NCBI GenBank assembly: GCA_030150265.1
Contig: JASLGG010000032.1
Location: 186,001 to 250,000, forward strand
DNA length: 64,000 nucleotides
DNA from: Protaetiibacter sp.
Lineage (GTDB): Bacteria; Actinomycetota; Actinomycetes; Actinomycetales; Microbacteriaceae
Direction: 5' to 3'
Shown: piece by piece, positions 16,955 through 25,338 of the stretch
Position numbering within the stretch: position 1 is the first letter of the stretch
How the letters are laid out: each line of letters begins with the position of its first letter
The notes under the pieces: generated by a model
Seen by the model: only the letters and a program-made list of their open reading frames with translations
Database searches by the model: none
Told to the model about the DNA's origin: nothing
Position numbers and translations under genes: made by a program

Positions 16955-17997
16955 AGCGCAGAGCGACCATGCAGGACGTGGCCGACCGCGCCAACGTCTC
17001 GAAGTCGGCCGTGTCGCTCGCCTTCAACGACGCCCGGAAGCTCTCCGAGGCGACCGTGCAGAACATCATGAAGGCGGCCGAGGAGCTCGGCTTCACCCAG
17101 GACCCGGCGGCGCGGATGCTGCGCACCCGCCGCACCGACAGCCTCGGCCTGCTCCTCCCGCAGCAGATCGACAAGATCCTGGAGAACCCCTACTACGCGC
17201 AGTTCCTGCAGGGCATCGGCCAGACCTGCCAGCGGGAGGGCTTCACGCTCCTGCTCGCGCCGCCGCTGCGCGGCTCGATGCTCAAGACGATCCCGTTCGC
17301 GGCGGTCGACGGCTTCATCGTGAGCGGTCTCGAGTCGGATCGCGGCGAGGTGACGGCGCTGCGCCAGCGCGGCATCCCCTTCGTGCTCGTCGACAGCGAG
17401 GTGGGCGACGACGCCCCGAGCATCGAGATCGACGACGCGGAGGGCGTCCGTCAGGTGATCGAGCATCTGCTGGGCCTCGGGCACCGGCGGATCGCGATCG
17501 TCGCGATCGAGACGGGCATCGACGGCGGCTACCGGCACTGGCACGGCCCGGTGCTGCGGCGCATGCAGGGCGTCATCGAGGGGCTGGCCGCGGCGGGGCT
17601 CACGCCCGAGAGCGAGGGCATCGCGGTGCGCGAGGTGGCCTGTACGCGCGAGGGCGGGGCGGAGGCGTTCCGGGAGCTGTGGGCCGGTGCCGAGCGCCCC
17701 ACCGCGATCGTGGCGTTCAGCGACATCATCGCCCTCGGCGTGCTGGATGCGGCGCGCGAGGCGGGCATCGACGTGCCGCGCGAGCTCTCGGTGTCGGGCT
17801 TCGACGACCTCACCGAGGCGAGCTGGACGACCCCCTCGCTCACGACCGTGCGTCAGCCGATCGCCACCAAGGGCCGCCTCGCGGCCGAGTACCTGGTCGA
17901 GGCGATCGCGGGCGGCGAGCACGGCGGCCCCCACCAGCAGCGCCTCGACACCACGCTGCTCGTGCGGGAGTCGACGGGGCCGGTGCCGGCGCGCTGA
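16951..17997 (+). CDS. LacI-family regulator of the first alpha-glucan operon
   Basis: 348-aa repressor with HTH ATMQDVADRANVSKSAVSLAFND and a sugar-binding domain (SLGLLLPQQIDKI, then DGFIVSG and SVSGFDDLTEASWTTPSLTTV). The HTH has Ser-Lys-Ser-Ala-Val instead of the more common Ser-Xaa-Xaa-Thr-Val-Ser, so it may read a different operator from the other LacI proteins here. GGAGG precedes the ATG, which overlaps the GH13 stop by ATGA. Being last in the operon it probably represses its own transcript; the GTTTAGTAAAC site at 10787-10797 is the likely target. Confidence 0.9.
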   Translation: MKRRATMQDVADRANVSKSAVSLAFNDARKLSEATVQNIMKAAEELGFTQDPAARMLRTRRTDSLGLLLPQQIDKILENPYYAQFLQGIGQTCQREGFTLLLAPPLRGSMLKTIPFAAVDGFIVSGLESDRGEVTALRQRGIPFVLVDSEVGDDAPSIEIDDAEGVRQVIEHLLGLGHRRIAIVAIETGIDGGYRHWHGPVLRRMQGVIEGLAAAGLTPESEGIAVREVACTREGGAEAFRELWAGAERPTAIVAFSDIIALGVLDAAREAGIDVPRELSVSGFDDLTEASWTTPSLTTVRQPIATKGRLAAEYLVEAIAGGEHGGPHQQRLDTTLLVRESTGPVPAR

Positions 17998-18063
17998 GCC
18001 GCGCAGGGGCCAACCTCGCTTCACTCGTATCCAGCGCTACTCAGTTGTCCGTAGGCTCCGAAC

Positions 18064-18843
18064 ATGCGTTGGATGAGCGTCCTGTTCCGGAAGATGGAAG
18101 ACAAGGCGACCGGGCCTGCCCTGGCCTCGGAGCACCACGAGGGGAAGGCACTCGATGAGCTCGCGCGGGCGCTCCTTGTGCAGGAACATTCGTCGATGCG
18201 AGCGGAAATTTTAGCCTCCTACGGCTATGCGCAATCGATCGTACGCTGGACACTCGCGACGTTCGCGGCCATCGCGGGCGCCGGACTCGTCGCTATCAAC
18301 AATGCGACTGGCGCTACGAAAAACTCGCTGCTTATCGACGCCATACTCGTCATTTTTGGCATAGGGCTGCCCGCGATCGTATGGCTGTACTCCTATACCT
18401 GGGTCGGGGAGCTGTTGCGAGCGGAACGCGCCGGTTCATTTCTTCGGGCACTCGAGCGAGACATTGCCCGAGTTGGGGGTCTCAGCGAGAGACTCGGGTT
18501 CCAGCCGTTGCGGTGGGAGTCGTTCATTTGGGCCAATCGTCAGGTAAAGAAGAGCCCTTGGGGAAAGCAGGTCATTACCTACCTTGGGACCGCTGGTGTC
18601 TTTCTCGGCTGTTCGGTGGGCGGGGTCGTCATGCTATGGATAGTTCTGACGTACCTTCTTGGGGAGAAAGAGATCGACGATTTGGATTTCTGGTTCTGGC
18701 TCGCGGGGTCCACATTTGCGAATTTCTTCTGCTTGGGTGTCTTCGTCTACATGTGCACGAGAGTGTTCGCTGTTGGGGCTGCTGCCGCGCCGCTTGAGTC
18801 GATTTACGGGGACATCTTCTCAAGACCAAGTGGGTCTAAATAG
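18064..18843 (+). CDS. Orphan four-helix membrane protein, AT-richer than its surroundings
   Basis: 259-aa protein I do not recognise. A charged N terminus (about 55 residues, with HHEGKALDELARALL) is followed by two helices (about 58-80 and 86-112), a charged cytoplasmic segment of about 60 residues (LLRAERAGSFLRALERDIARVGG), and two more helices (about 175-205 and 212-243, rich in Trp and Phe). Base composition is clearly lower in GC than the neighbours, with AAAATTTTA and other A/T runs, which suggests recent transfer. TAGGCT ends 6 nt before the ATG, so a leaderless transcript is likely. It sits alone between the LacI gene and ltrA; no partner gene is visible. Confidence 0.75.
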   Translation: MRWMSVLFRKMEDKATGPALASEHHEGKALDELARALLVQEHSSMRAEILASYGYAQSIVRWTLATFAAIAGAGLVAINNATGATKNSLLIDAILVIFGIGLPAIVWLYSYTWVGELLRAERAGSFLRALERDIARVGGLSERLGFQPLRWESFIWANRQVKKSPWGKQVITYLGTAGVFLGCSVGGVVMLWIVLTYLLGEKEIDDLDFWFWLAGSTFANFFCLGVFVYMCTRVFAVGAAAAPLESIYGDIFSRPSGSK

Positions 18844-18941
18844 GCGAAACTCCCGCGAGCGCGCTCGACGCGCAGACTCGATCTCGAACGCCTCCGGGTC
18901 TCGCCGACTGCAGAGGCCTTTCTTCGATGTTGTGCCTGCGA

Positions 18942-20108
18942 TCAGCCTTTGCGCTCGACGGGCGGGTTGAGCACGAGCACCGCGACGATCGCCGCCACGA
19001 ACACGGCGGTGAGGGCGAACGGCACCGGCAGCAGGGGGTCGAGCAGCACGAGCAGTGCGCCGAGCGGCACCGCGACGTTCACGACCCGGTTGGCGTTTTC
19101 GCGCAGGGCGAGCCACCACACGCCGAGCAGGAAGACCACCACCGGCACCGTCACCGTGAACGAGGCGGCCAGGACCCCGAGCGCGCTCGTGCCGGTGAGC
19201 TCGTCGATCTCGACCTCGATGCCCGCCGAGAACGCGCCGGCCGCCGCGAACACGAAGTAGTGCACGTAGCCGTAGCGGATCGAGCGGCCGAGACCGCCGA
19301 TCGCCCGGTGGTGCGGCGGCCAGAAGTAGATCCACCAGAGCCCCGCGGTGACGACGAGCGCGAGCACCGCGAGCGAGATCAGCTGCGGCAGGTGCTCCCC
19401 CGCGTGCAGCGCGTCGATGATCGCGTTCGCCGACGCCAGCAGGCTCTCGCCGAGCACGATGAGGGTGAACGCCCCGTAGCGCTCGGTGATGTGATGCGGA
19501 TGCCATGGGGTCGCGCCGCGTCGTTCCGCCACGATCGGCACCGCGAGCTCGGCCGCGATGAGCACCACGTAGACGACGCGCGCGGGCGCCGCCGGCAGCA
19601 GCAGCATCCCGAGCCAGCACAACTGCACGAGGGCGATGCCGAGCGCGTAGAACCGGGTCGCACGACGCGACGCGCCCGCGCCGCGCGACGCCCGCAGCCA
19701 CTGCGCGATCATCGCGACGCGCATCACGACGTAGGCGAGCACGACGATGGTGAAGTCGCCGCGCTCGAAGGCCGGCGCGATGCCGGCCGCGAGCACGAGC
19801 ACGCCGCCCATCTGCACGATCGTCAGCACCCGGTAGAGCCAGTCGTCGGTGTCGAACGAGGTGGCGAACCAGGTGAAGTTCATCCAGGCCCACCAGATGC
19901 CGAAGAACACGGCGCCGTACATCAGGAGCCCGTGCAGTACATCGCCGCCGCTCAGCGCGTGATGCAGCTGCCCGGCGGCGATGCTCACGCCGACCACGAA
20001 CACGAGATCGAAGAACAGCTCGAGCGAGCTCGCCACCCGCCCGGGCTCGTGCGGATCCCGCGGGCGCATGGCGGACAGGCGGAACCGCGGCGCCGAGTCG
20101 GGTCTCAT
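18942..20108 (-). CDS. Low temperature requirement A (LtrA) family membrane protein
   Basis: 388-aa polytopic membrane protein of the LtrA family, named after a Listeria locus needed for growth in the cold; biochemical function is unknown. The signature FELFFDLVFVVGVS-like segment (here LELFFDLVFVVGVSIAAGQLHH) comes at about residue 30. Further marks are WWAWMNFTWFATSFDTDDW and ERYGAFTLIVLGESLLA, the latter near the middle. About ten membrane helices. I set the start at the ATG 20108; the open frame extends upstream but runs into low-complexity sequence. Stands alone on the minus strand, facing the orphan membrane protein. Confidence 0.88.
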   Translation of the reverse strand: MRPDSAPRFRLSAMRPRDPHEPGRVASSLELFFDLVFVVGVSIAAGQLHHALSGGDVLHGLLMYGAVFFGIWWAWMNFTWFATSFDTDDWLYRVLTIVQMGGVLVLAAGIAPAFERGDFTIVVLAYVVMRVAMIAQWLRASRGAGASRRATRFYALGIALVQLCWLGMLLLPAAPARVVYVVLIAAELAVPIVAERRGATPWHPHHITERYGAFTLIVLGESLLASANAIIDALHAGEHLPQLISLAVLALVVTAGLWWIYFWPPHHRAIGGLGRSIRYGYVHYFVFAAAGAFSAGIEVEIDELTGTSALGVLAASFTVTVPVVVFLLGVWWLALRENANRVVNVAVPLGALLVLLDPLLPVPFALTAVFVAAIVAVLVLNPPVERKG

Positions 20109-20262
20109 GCTGCAACACCTACGGCAGCGACGGGGTTCCCCGCAAGGGGCACGCCGGTGGCATCTGGATTCGAGAGCACGAGGAGGAGGCGCCGCCGAGG
20201 AGACCACGGCCGAGCTGCTGTGCGGCGGATCCGGGCGCCGGGAGCGTGGGAGGCTGGGGGGC

Positions 20263-21060
20263 ATGAGCACCGAGCTGCTGGACCTCGCCCGCACGATCGC
20301 CCTCGAGGCCGCCGAGCTGGCCGCCCGGCGGCGGCGCGAGGGCGTGGAGGTCGCGGCGACCAAGTCGAGCATCGTCGACGTCGTGACGGCCGCCGACCGC
20401 GAGGTGGAGGAGCTCGTGCGGCGGCGGATCGCGGAGGCGCGTCCCGAGGACGCGGTGCTCGGCGAGGAGGGCGGCTCCACCGGCGGCACGAGCGGCCTCA
20501 CCTGGGTCGTCGACCCGATCGACGGCACCGTCAACTACCTGTACGGCATCCCGCACTACGCGGTGAGCATCGCCGTCGTCGAGGGGGAGCCCGACCCGCT
20601 CGCCTGGACCGCGCTCGCCGGCGCCGTCGTCAACCCCGCGACGGGCGAGCTGTTCACCGCCTCGCGGGGTGGGGGCGCCCTTCTCGACGACCACCCGATC
20701 CGGGTCGCCGATCCGGTGCCGCTCGAGCGGGCGCTCATCGGCACGGGCTTCGCCTACGACGCCGGGATGCGCGGACGCCAGGGCGCGATCGCGGCACGGC
20801 TGCTGCCGCTCGTGCGCGACATCCGGCGCGGCGGGGCGGCGGCACTCGACCTCTCCTTCGTCGCGGCCGGGCGGCTCGACGCCGTCTACGAGCGCACCCT
20901 CAGCCCGTGGGATCACGCGGCGGGTGCGCTCGTCGTCGTCGAAGCCGGCGGCATCGTGAAGGGTCTCGGGGTCGCCCGTCCGAGCAGCGAGTTCCTGCTC
21001 GCGGGGCACCCGGATGTCGTGGGGCCGCTCGAGGAGCTGCTCGCCGAGCTGGGGGCCTGA
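20263..21060 (+). CDS. Inositol monophosphatase family phosphatase
   Basis: 265-aa Mg2+-dependent, Li+-sensitive-type phosphatase (IMPase/FBPase/CysQ superfamily). Metal-binding motifs are present in order: VLGEEGG near residue 66 (Glu), WVVDPIDGTVNYLYGIPHYAVSIA near 83 (Asp-Pro-Ile-Asp-Gly-Thr), and SPWDHAAGALVVVEAGG near 215 (Trp-Asp). The substrate could be inositol phosphate, histidinol phosphate or another sugar phosphate; the neighbours do not settle this. Start ATG 20263 matches the usual N terminus (LLDLARTIALEAAELA). Confidence 0.9.
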   Translation: MSTELLDLARTIALEAAELAARRRREGVEVAATKSSIVDVVTAADREVEELVRRRIAEARPEDAVLGEEGGSTGGTSGLTWVVDPIDGTVNYLYGIPHYAVSIAVVEGEPDPLAWTALAGAVVNPATGELFTASRGGGALLDDHPIRVADPVPLERALIGTGFAYDAGMRGRQGAIAARLLPLVRDIRRGGAAALDLSFVAAGRLDAVYERTLSPWDHAAGALVVVEAGGIVKGLGVARPSSEFLLAGHPDVVGPLEELLAELGA

Positions 21061-21174
21061 GCCGCAGCGGTCGAGCCGCGGCATCCGAAGTCCGCACTGG
21101 TCGCTCCCAGGTGGCGTTCGGTAGCATCGACCCGTTCCCGGCGACCCGCGCAGGCGGTGGGCGGGACCGTGATC

Positions 21175-22032
21175 ATGGCAACCGACACTCCACCACCTGC
21201 GGCCACCAGCCGCCGTGAGCTCCGCGAGCGGGAGCGCGCGACTGCGACGCGTCCGCCGCGTCGCGCGGCACCGCCGCGGCCGCAGCGCGTCGCCCCGCCC
21301 TCGCGCGGTCGCGGCCCGCGGCGCACCCTCGGCTCCCGGCTGCTGTCGTTCGCGGCGCTCGTCGTCGCCGCGGCGCTCGCGGTCGGCATGTCGGTGCCCG
21401 CCAACGCCCTCGACGTGTTCGCGCCGTCGCAGAGCGCCGACACCGCGGAGCTCGCCTCGGCGGTCGAGCGCGAGGGGCAGGCGCTCGCGGTCCGCGCGGG
21501 CGACGACGACGCGGCCGCCGCGCGCGACGACTTCGAGGTCAAGTCCTGGGCGCAGGTGCTGCGCGAGAAGTACTCGCGCGGCAACTTCGCCTACTCGGTC
21601 ACCTGGACGGGCCCGATCCGCTGGCCCTTCCCCTACGAGGTGCCGATCACCGACGGCTACGGCCCGCGTCCCGCGCCGTGCGCCGGATGCTCCACCTTCC
21701 ACTACGCGATCGACCTCGTGCCGGGTGCCGGCACGCCCATCTACGCGATCGCCGACGGCGTCGTGATCGAGCACCAGGACGGCCACGGCAGCTGGGGCAA
21801 CTACGTGCGCATCCAGCACACCATTGGCGGCCGCACGGTCATCTCGAGCTACGCGCACATGCAGACCGGCTCCTCGCCGCTCGCCGTGGGGGAGCGGATC
21901 TCGGTGGGCGACTTCGTGGGCCTCGTCGGCGCGACGGGACAGGTGACCGCGCCGCACCTCCACCTCGAGATCGAGGACGACGGGGTGCGCATGGACCCGT
22001 TCATCTGGCTCACCCAGAACACGACGCGGTAG
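21175..22032 (+). CDS. Secreted M23-family (LytM) peptidoglycan peptidase or scaffold
   Basis: 285-aa exported protein. A long basic cytoplasmic N terminus rich in Arg/Pro/Ala is followed by a signal-anchor helix (LLSFAALVVAAALAVGMSVPANA), a short charged segment and a C-terminal M23 domain. Zinc ligands are visible: HYAIDLVPGAGTPIYAIADG (His and Asp), SYAHMQTGS, and TAPHLHLEIE (HxH). All metal ligands are kept, so it should be an active endopeptidase that cuts peptide cross-links in the wall. ATG at 21175; an upstream in-frame GTG is less likely. Converges with the GH13 gene at 22127. Confidence 0.88.
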   Translation: MATDTPPPAATSRRELRERERATATRPPRRAAPPRPQRVAPPSRGRGPRRTLGSRLLSFAALVVAAALAVGMSVPANALDVFAPSQSADTAELASAVEREGQALAVRAGDDDAAAARDDFEVKSWAQVLREKYSRGNFAYSVTWTGPIRWPFPYEVPITDGYGPRPAPCAGCSTFHYAIDLVPGAGTPIYAIADGVVIEHQDGHGSWGNYVRIQHTIGGRTVISSYAHMQTGSSPLAVGERISVGDFVGLVGATGQVTAPHLHLEIEDDGVRMDPFIWLTQNTTR

Positions 22033-22048
22033 CGGGGGATCTCGATAC

Positions 22049-22141
22049 GGCGCTGCGCGCCTACTCGATCAGCGAGGGGGTGGCGCTGCGCGCCTACTCG
22101 GTCGGCGAGGGGGTGGCGCTGCGCGCCTACTCGGTCGGCGC
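22049..22141. repeat. Three tandem 33-bp repeats between converging genes
   Basis: Units start at 22049, 22082 and 22115 with the shared core GGCGCTGCGCGCCTACTCG; the third is incomplete. The first unit is preceded by GATCTCGATACG. Each core contains a short palindrome (GCGCTGCGCGC). The last copy supplies the stop codon and final residues of the minus-strand GH13 gene. No spacers or leader as in CRISPR. Confidence 0.85.
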
Positions 22142-23776
22142 CTCCGCGAGAAGCCAGATCGTCGTGTCGCCCGGGATGCGGTCGCCCGCGAAGGAGCCGC
22201 TCGCCGCGATGATGCGCCCGGCCGGTGCCGGGGCGGTGCCGCTGCCCGTGTTCGCGACGACGGTGACGTCGCCGTTGCGGAAGGTCAGCACATCCGGGTC
22301 CTCGCTCGGGAGCCACTCGACCTCGCCCGTGCCGAGCGCGTGCGCTCGGCGCAGCGCGAGCAGCTCGCGGTAGAGCTCGAGGGTCGAGCCGGGCACGCCG
22401 CGCTGGGTGTCGCGCGCGTAGCTCGCCCAGGTGTCGGGCTGGGGCAGCCAGCTCGCGGCGGTCGGGCCGAAGCCGGCGCCGGGGGCGTCGGCCTCCCAGG
22501 GGAGCGGCACCCGGCATCCGTCCCGGCCGTAGACCTCGCCGCCGGTGCGGAAGAAGCTCGGGTCCTGGCGGGCGGCGTCGGGCAGGTCGATGACCTCGGG
22601 CAGCCCCAGCTCCTCGCCCTGGTAGAGGTAGGCCGAACCCGGCAGCGCGAGCATGAACGCGGTCGCGGCGCGGGCGCGGCGCAGGCCCACCACCTCATCC
22701 GGATGCGACTCCGACTTGGGCCCGAGCCCCTGGCCCTGCGGGGGCGGCGGGGTGAGACCGAGGCGGGTGGCGTGCCGGATGACGTCGTGGTTGGACAGCA
22801 CCCAGGTGCTGGGTGCGCCGACGCCGCCGAAGGCCGCGAGGGAGTCGTCGACGACCTTCTTGAGCGGGGCAGCCTTCCAGGGCGTCTCGAGGTAGCTGAA
22901 GTTGAAGGTCTGGTGCATCTCGTCGGGGCGCACCCAGAGCGCCATCTTGGTGAGCGGCTCGACCCAGGCCTCGCCCGCCAGGATGCGTTCGGGCCCGTAC
23001 TCGGCGAGCACCGCGTGCCAGTCGCGGTAGACCTCGTGCACGCCGTCCTGCGCCCAGTAGGGCACATCCAGCTCGTCGCCGCCCATGCTGCCGGCGTCGG
23101 CGGGCGGCGTGTAGTCGGGGAGGCCGGCGGCCTTGACGAGTCCGTGCGCGACGTCGACGCGGAAGCCGTCGACCCCGCGGTCGAGCCAGAAGCGCAGCAC
23201 GTCGCGGAACATCTCGCGAACCTCGAGGTTCGACCAGTCGAAGTCGGGCTGCGAGGTGTCGAAGATGTGCAGGTACCACTGGCCGGGGGTTCCGTCGGGC
23301 TCCGTGACGCGCGTCCACGCGATGCCGCCGAAGACCGACTCCCAGTTGTTGGGGGGGAGCTCGCCGAGCTCGCCCGTGCCGTCGCGGAACATGTAGCGGG
23401 CACGTTCGGGCGATCCCGGTCCGGCGGCGAGCGCCTCCTGGAACCACGGATGCTGGTCCGAGGAGTGGTTGGGCACCAGATCGATGATGACGCGCAGCCC
23501 GAGTCCGTGCGCGGTCTCGAGCATGGCGTCGAAGTCGGCGAGGGTGCCGAAGAGCGGGTCGACGTCGCAGTAGTCGGCCACGTCGTAGCCGGCGTCCTTC
23601 TGCGGCGAGGTGAAGAACGGCGAGAGCCAGATGGCGTCGACGCCCAGCTCGGCGAGCGCCGGCAGGCGATGCGTGATGCCCGGCAGGTCGCCCACGCCGT
23701 CGCCGTCCGCGTCCGCGAAGGAGCGCGGATACACCTGGTAGATGACGGCGCTGCGCCACCACTCGGGAGAAGTCAT
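22127..23776 (-). CDS. GH13 alpha-glucosidase (oligo-1,6-glucosidase type)
   Basis: 549-aa cytosolic glucosidase. It starts with PEWWRSAVIYQVYPRSFADADGD and shows region I DLVPNHSSDQHPW, region II GFRVDVAHGLVKAAG, region III ILAGEAWVEP and region IV VLSNHDVIRH, so all catalytic residues are present. It would hydrolyse the maltodextrins brought in by the divergent malEFG operon. TACCGT ends 7 nt before the ATG, implying a leaderless transcript, and the -35 element TTGCAA is part of a LacI-type operator. The C-terminal codons lie inside the 33-bp repeat array, so the last six residues were probably shaped by repeat expansion. Confidence 0.92.
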   Translation of the reverse strand: MTSPEWWRSAVIYQVYPRSFADADGDGVGDLPGITHRLPALAELGVDAIWLSPFFTSPQKDAGYDVADYCDVDPLFGTLADFDAMLETAHGLGLRVIIDLVPNHSSDQHPWFQEALAAGPGSPERARYMFRDGTGELGELPPNNWESVFGGIAWTRVTEPDGTPGQWYLHIFDTSQPDFDWSNLEVREMFRDVLRFWLDRGVDGFRVDVAHGLVKAAGLPDYTPPADAGSMGGDELDVPYWAQDGVHEVYRDWHAVLAEYGPERILAGEAWVEPLTKMALWVRPDEMHQTFNFSYLETPWKAAPLKKVVDDSLAAFGGVGAPSTWVLSNHDVIRHATRLGLTPPPPQGQGLGPKSESHPDEVVGLRRARAATAFMLALPGSAYLYQGEELGLPEVIDLPDAARQDPSFFRTGGEVYGRDGCRVPLPWEADAPGAGFGPTAASWLPQPDTWASYARDTQRGVPGSTLELYRELLALRRAHALGTGEVEWLPSEDPDVLTFRNGDVTVVANTGSGTAPAPAGRIIAASGSFAGDRIPGDTTIWLLAEAPTE

Positions 23777-23783
23777 AGGCACC

Positions 23784-23820
23784 ACGGTAGGGCATCGGAA
23801 CCGGATTGCAAGCGTTTCCC
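23784..23820 (-). promoter_or_regulatory. Promoter of the GH13 gene with overlapping LacI-type operator 1
   Basis: On the minus strand TTGCAA (23811-23806), 16-nt spacer, TACCGT (23789-23784). The plus-strand sequence TGCAAGCGTTTCC (23807-23819) overlaps the -35 and matches operator 2 at 23886-23898 in 12 of 13 positions when read on the opposite strand. CAAGCGTTT-like sites are usual for maltose-type LacI regulators. Confidence 0.65.
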
Positions 23821-23885
23821 TTCTGCGCGGATCGGCATCCGTTCGAGATTGCCCCTTGGCAAAATCCCGCGGACCGGTTATGAAT

Positions 23886-23898
23886 GGAACCGCTTGCA
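23886..23898 (+). promoter_or_regulatory. LacI-type operator 2 upstream of malE
   Basis: GGAACCGCTTGCA; its complement TGCAAGCGGTTCC is nearly identical to the site at 23807-23819. The two lie in opposite orientation about 80 bp apart between divergent genes, so one repressor could control both directions, perhaps through a loop. No regulator gene is adjacent to this locus. Confidence 0.6.
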
Positions 23899-24020
23899 TT
23901 TGCGAGCACACAGATTCGGCTTCGTGAACACCGGATGGGTCCCGCAATCACGATCCGCGAGGCGACAGCCCCGCACCCTGAGCGTTCGACGACGAAGCCG
24001 TGCACAGGAAAGGTGAAGCT

Positions 24021-25265
24021 ATGAAGGCAGGAGCCGCGTCGCGCAGTATCGCGGTGCTCGGTGCCGTCGCCGCGACGGCCATCGCGCTGTCCGGATGCGC
24101 GGGAAGCCCCTCCGGCGAGGAGACCAAGGGCGCCGGAACCCTCACGATGTGGGTCGACGCCGACCGCGCGACGGTCCTCAAGGACATCGCCGCCCAGTTC
24201 AAGAAGGACAAGGGCGTCGAGGTCAAGCTCGTCGTCAAGGACTTCGGCGACATCCGCGACGACTTCGTGACCCAGGTGCCGACCGGCAAGGGCCCCGACA
24301 TCATCGTCGGCGCCCACGACTGGCTCGGCAAGCTCGTGCAGAACGGCGTCGTCGCCCCGCTCGAGCTCGGCGACAAGGCGAGCGACTTCCAGGAGGTCGC
24401 CATCAACGCCATGAGCTACGACGGCCAGAACTACGGCCTCCCCTACTCGGTCGAGAACATCGCGCTGCTGCGCAACGTCGCGCTCGCGCCCGAGGCGCCC
24501 GCGACCTTCGACGACGCCCTCGCGACCGGCAAGGCGCTCGTGGCGGACGGCAAGGCGCAGTACCCGTTCCTCGTCGGACTCGACCCGAACGCGGCCGACC
24601 CGTACCACCTGTACCCGCTGCAGGCCTCCTTCGGGGCGCCGGTCTTCGAGATCAAGGCCGACGGCACCTACGACGCCACCAAGCTCGCGCTCGGCGGCGC
24701 GGGCGGCGAGGCGTTCGCGCAGGCGCTCGCCACGTGGGGCGCCGAGGGCGTGCTCAACACCAACATCTCCGGCGACATCGCCAAGGAGGAGTTCAACGCG
24801 GGCAAGTCGCCGTACTTCCTGACGGGTCCGTGGAACGTGCCCGCCGCGAAGGACGCCGGCATCGACTACGCGATCGACCCGATCCCGAGCGCCGGCGGCC
24901 AGCCCGCCACCCCGTTCGTGGGCGTGCAGGGCTTCTACATCAGCGCGAAGAGCCAGAACCCGCTCGCGGCGAACGAGTTCCTCGTGAACTACCTCGGCAC
25001 CGAGGCCGTGCAGACGGCGCTCTACGAGGTCGGCGGTCGCGCCCCGGCGCTGCTGAGCGCCTTCGAGGCCGCGAAGTCGAACGCGGATGTCGCGGCGTTC
25101 GGCGCCGTCGGCGCCGCGGGCGTGCCGATGCCCAACGTTCCCGCGATGGACGCCGTGTGGGCCGACTGGGGCACCACCGAGGTCGCGATCATCAACGGTC
25201 AGGGCGACCCCGTGGCACTCTGGCAGCAGATGGTGGCGAACATCCAGGCGAAGATCGCCGGCTGA
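24021..25265 (+). CDS. malE: Maltose/maltodextrin ABC binding lipoprotein
   Basis: 414-aa extracellular binding protein of the MalE group. Lipobox LSGC with Cys26, mature start with GTLTMWVDADRATVLKDIAAQF; the KGPDIIVGAHDWLGKLVQNG and YGLPYSVENIALLRN segments are those of MalE proteins. The PYFLTGPWNVPAAKDAG segment closes the second lobe. AGGAAAGGTGA precedes the ATG at 24021. Followed by malF and malG, so it forms a complete importer apart from the ATPase. It is distinct from the binding protein at 12566-13837, with only family-level similarity. Confidence 0.93.
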   Translation: MKAGAASRSIAVLGAVAATAIALSGCAGSPSGEETKGAGTLTMWVDADRATVLKDIAAQFKKDKGVEVKLVVKDFGDIRDDFVTQVPTGKGPDIIVGAHDWLGKLVQNGVVAPLELGDKASDFQEVAINAMSYDGQNYGLPYSVENIALLRNVALAPEAPATFDDALATGKALVADGKAQYPFLVGLDPNAADPYHLYPLQASFGAPVFEIKADGTYDATKLALGGAGGEAFAQALATWGAEGVLNTNISGDIAKEEFNAGKSPYFLTGPWNVPAAKDAGIDYAIDPIPSAGGQPATPFVGVQGFYISAKSQNPLAANEFLVNYLGTEAVQTALYEVGGRAPALLSAFEAAKSNADVAAFGAVGAAGVPMPNVPAMDAVWADWGTTEVAIINGQGDPVALWQQMVANIQAKIAG

Positions 25266-25338
25266 TCGCGTGCCGCCGGCCGGTCCCCGCGGACCGGCCG
25301 GCGGCATCCGTCATCCGAGGGCCCGACACGGAGAACCC

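Noticed and set aside
18381..18797. A 138-codon frame inside the orphan membrane gene
   Set aside because: The main frame has four coherent membrane helices and a promoter; the inner frame has no such structure.
21061..21174. Possible ydaO (c-di-AMP) riboswitch upstream of the M23 peptidase
   Set aside because: Such riboswitches often precede wall hydrolases in actinobacteria, but the leader is only about 114 nt and I could not find the conserved paired core.
22049..22141. Possible CRISPR array
   Set aside because: Units are head to tail with no unique spacers, only three copies, and no cas genes are near.
22695..25307. An 870-codon minus-strand open frame across malE
   Set aside because: Composition is that of an antisense shadow in high-GC DNA; it crosses the divergent promoters and shows no protein motif.
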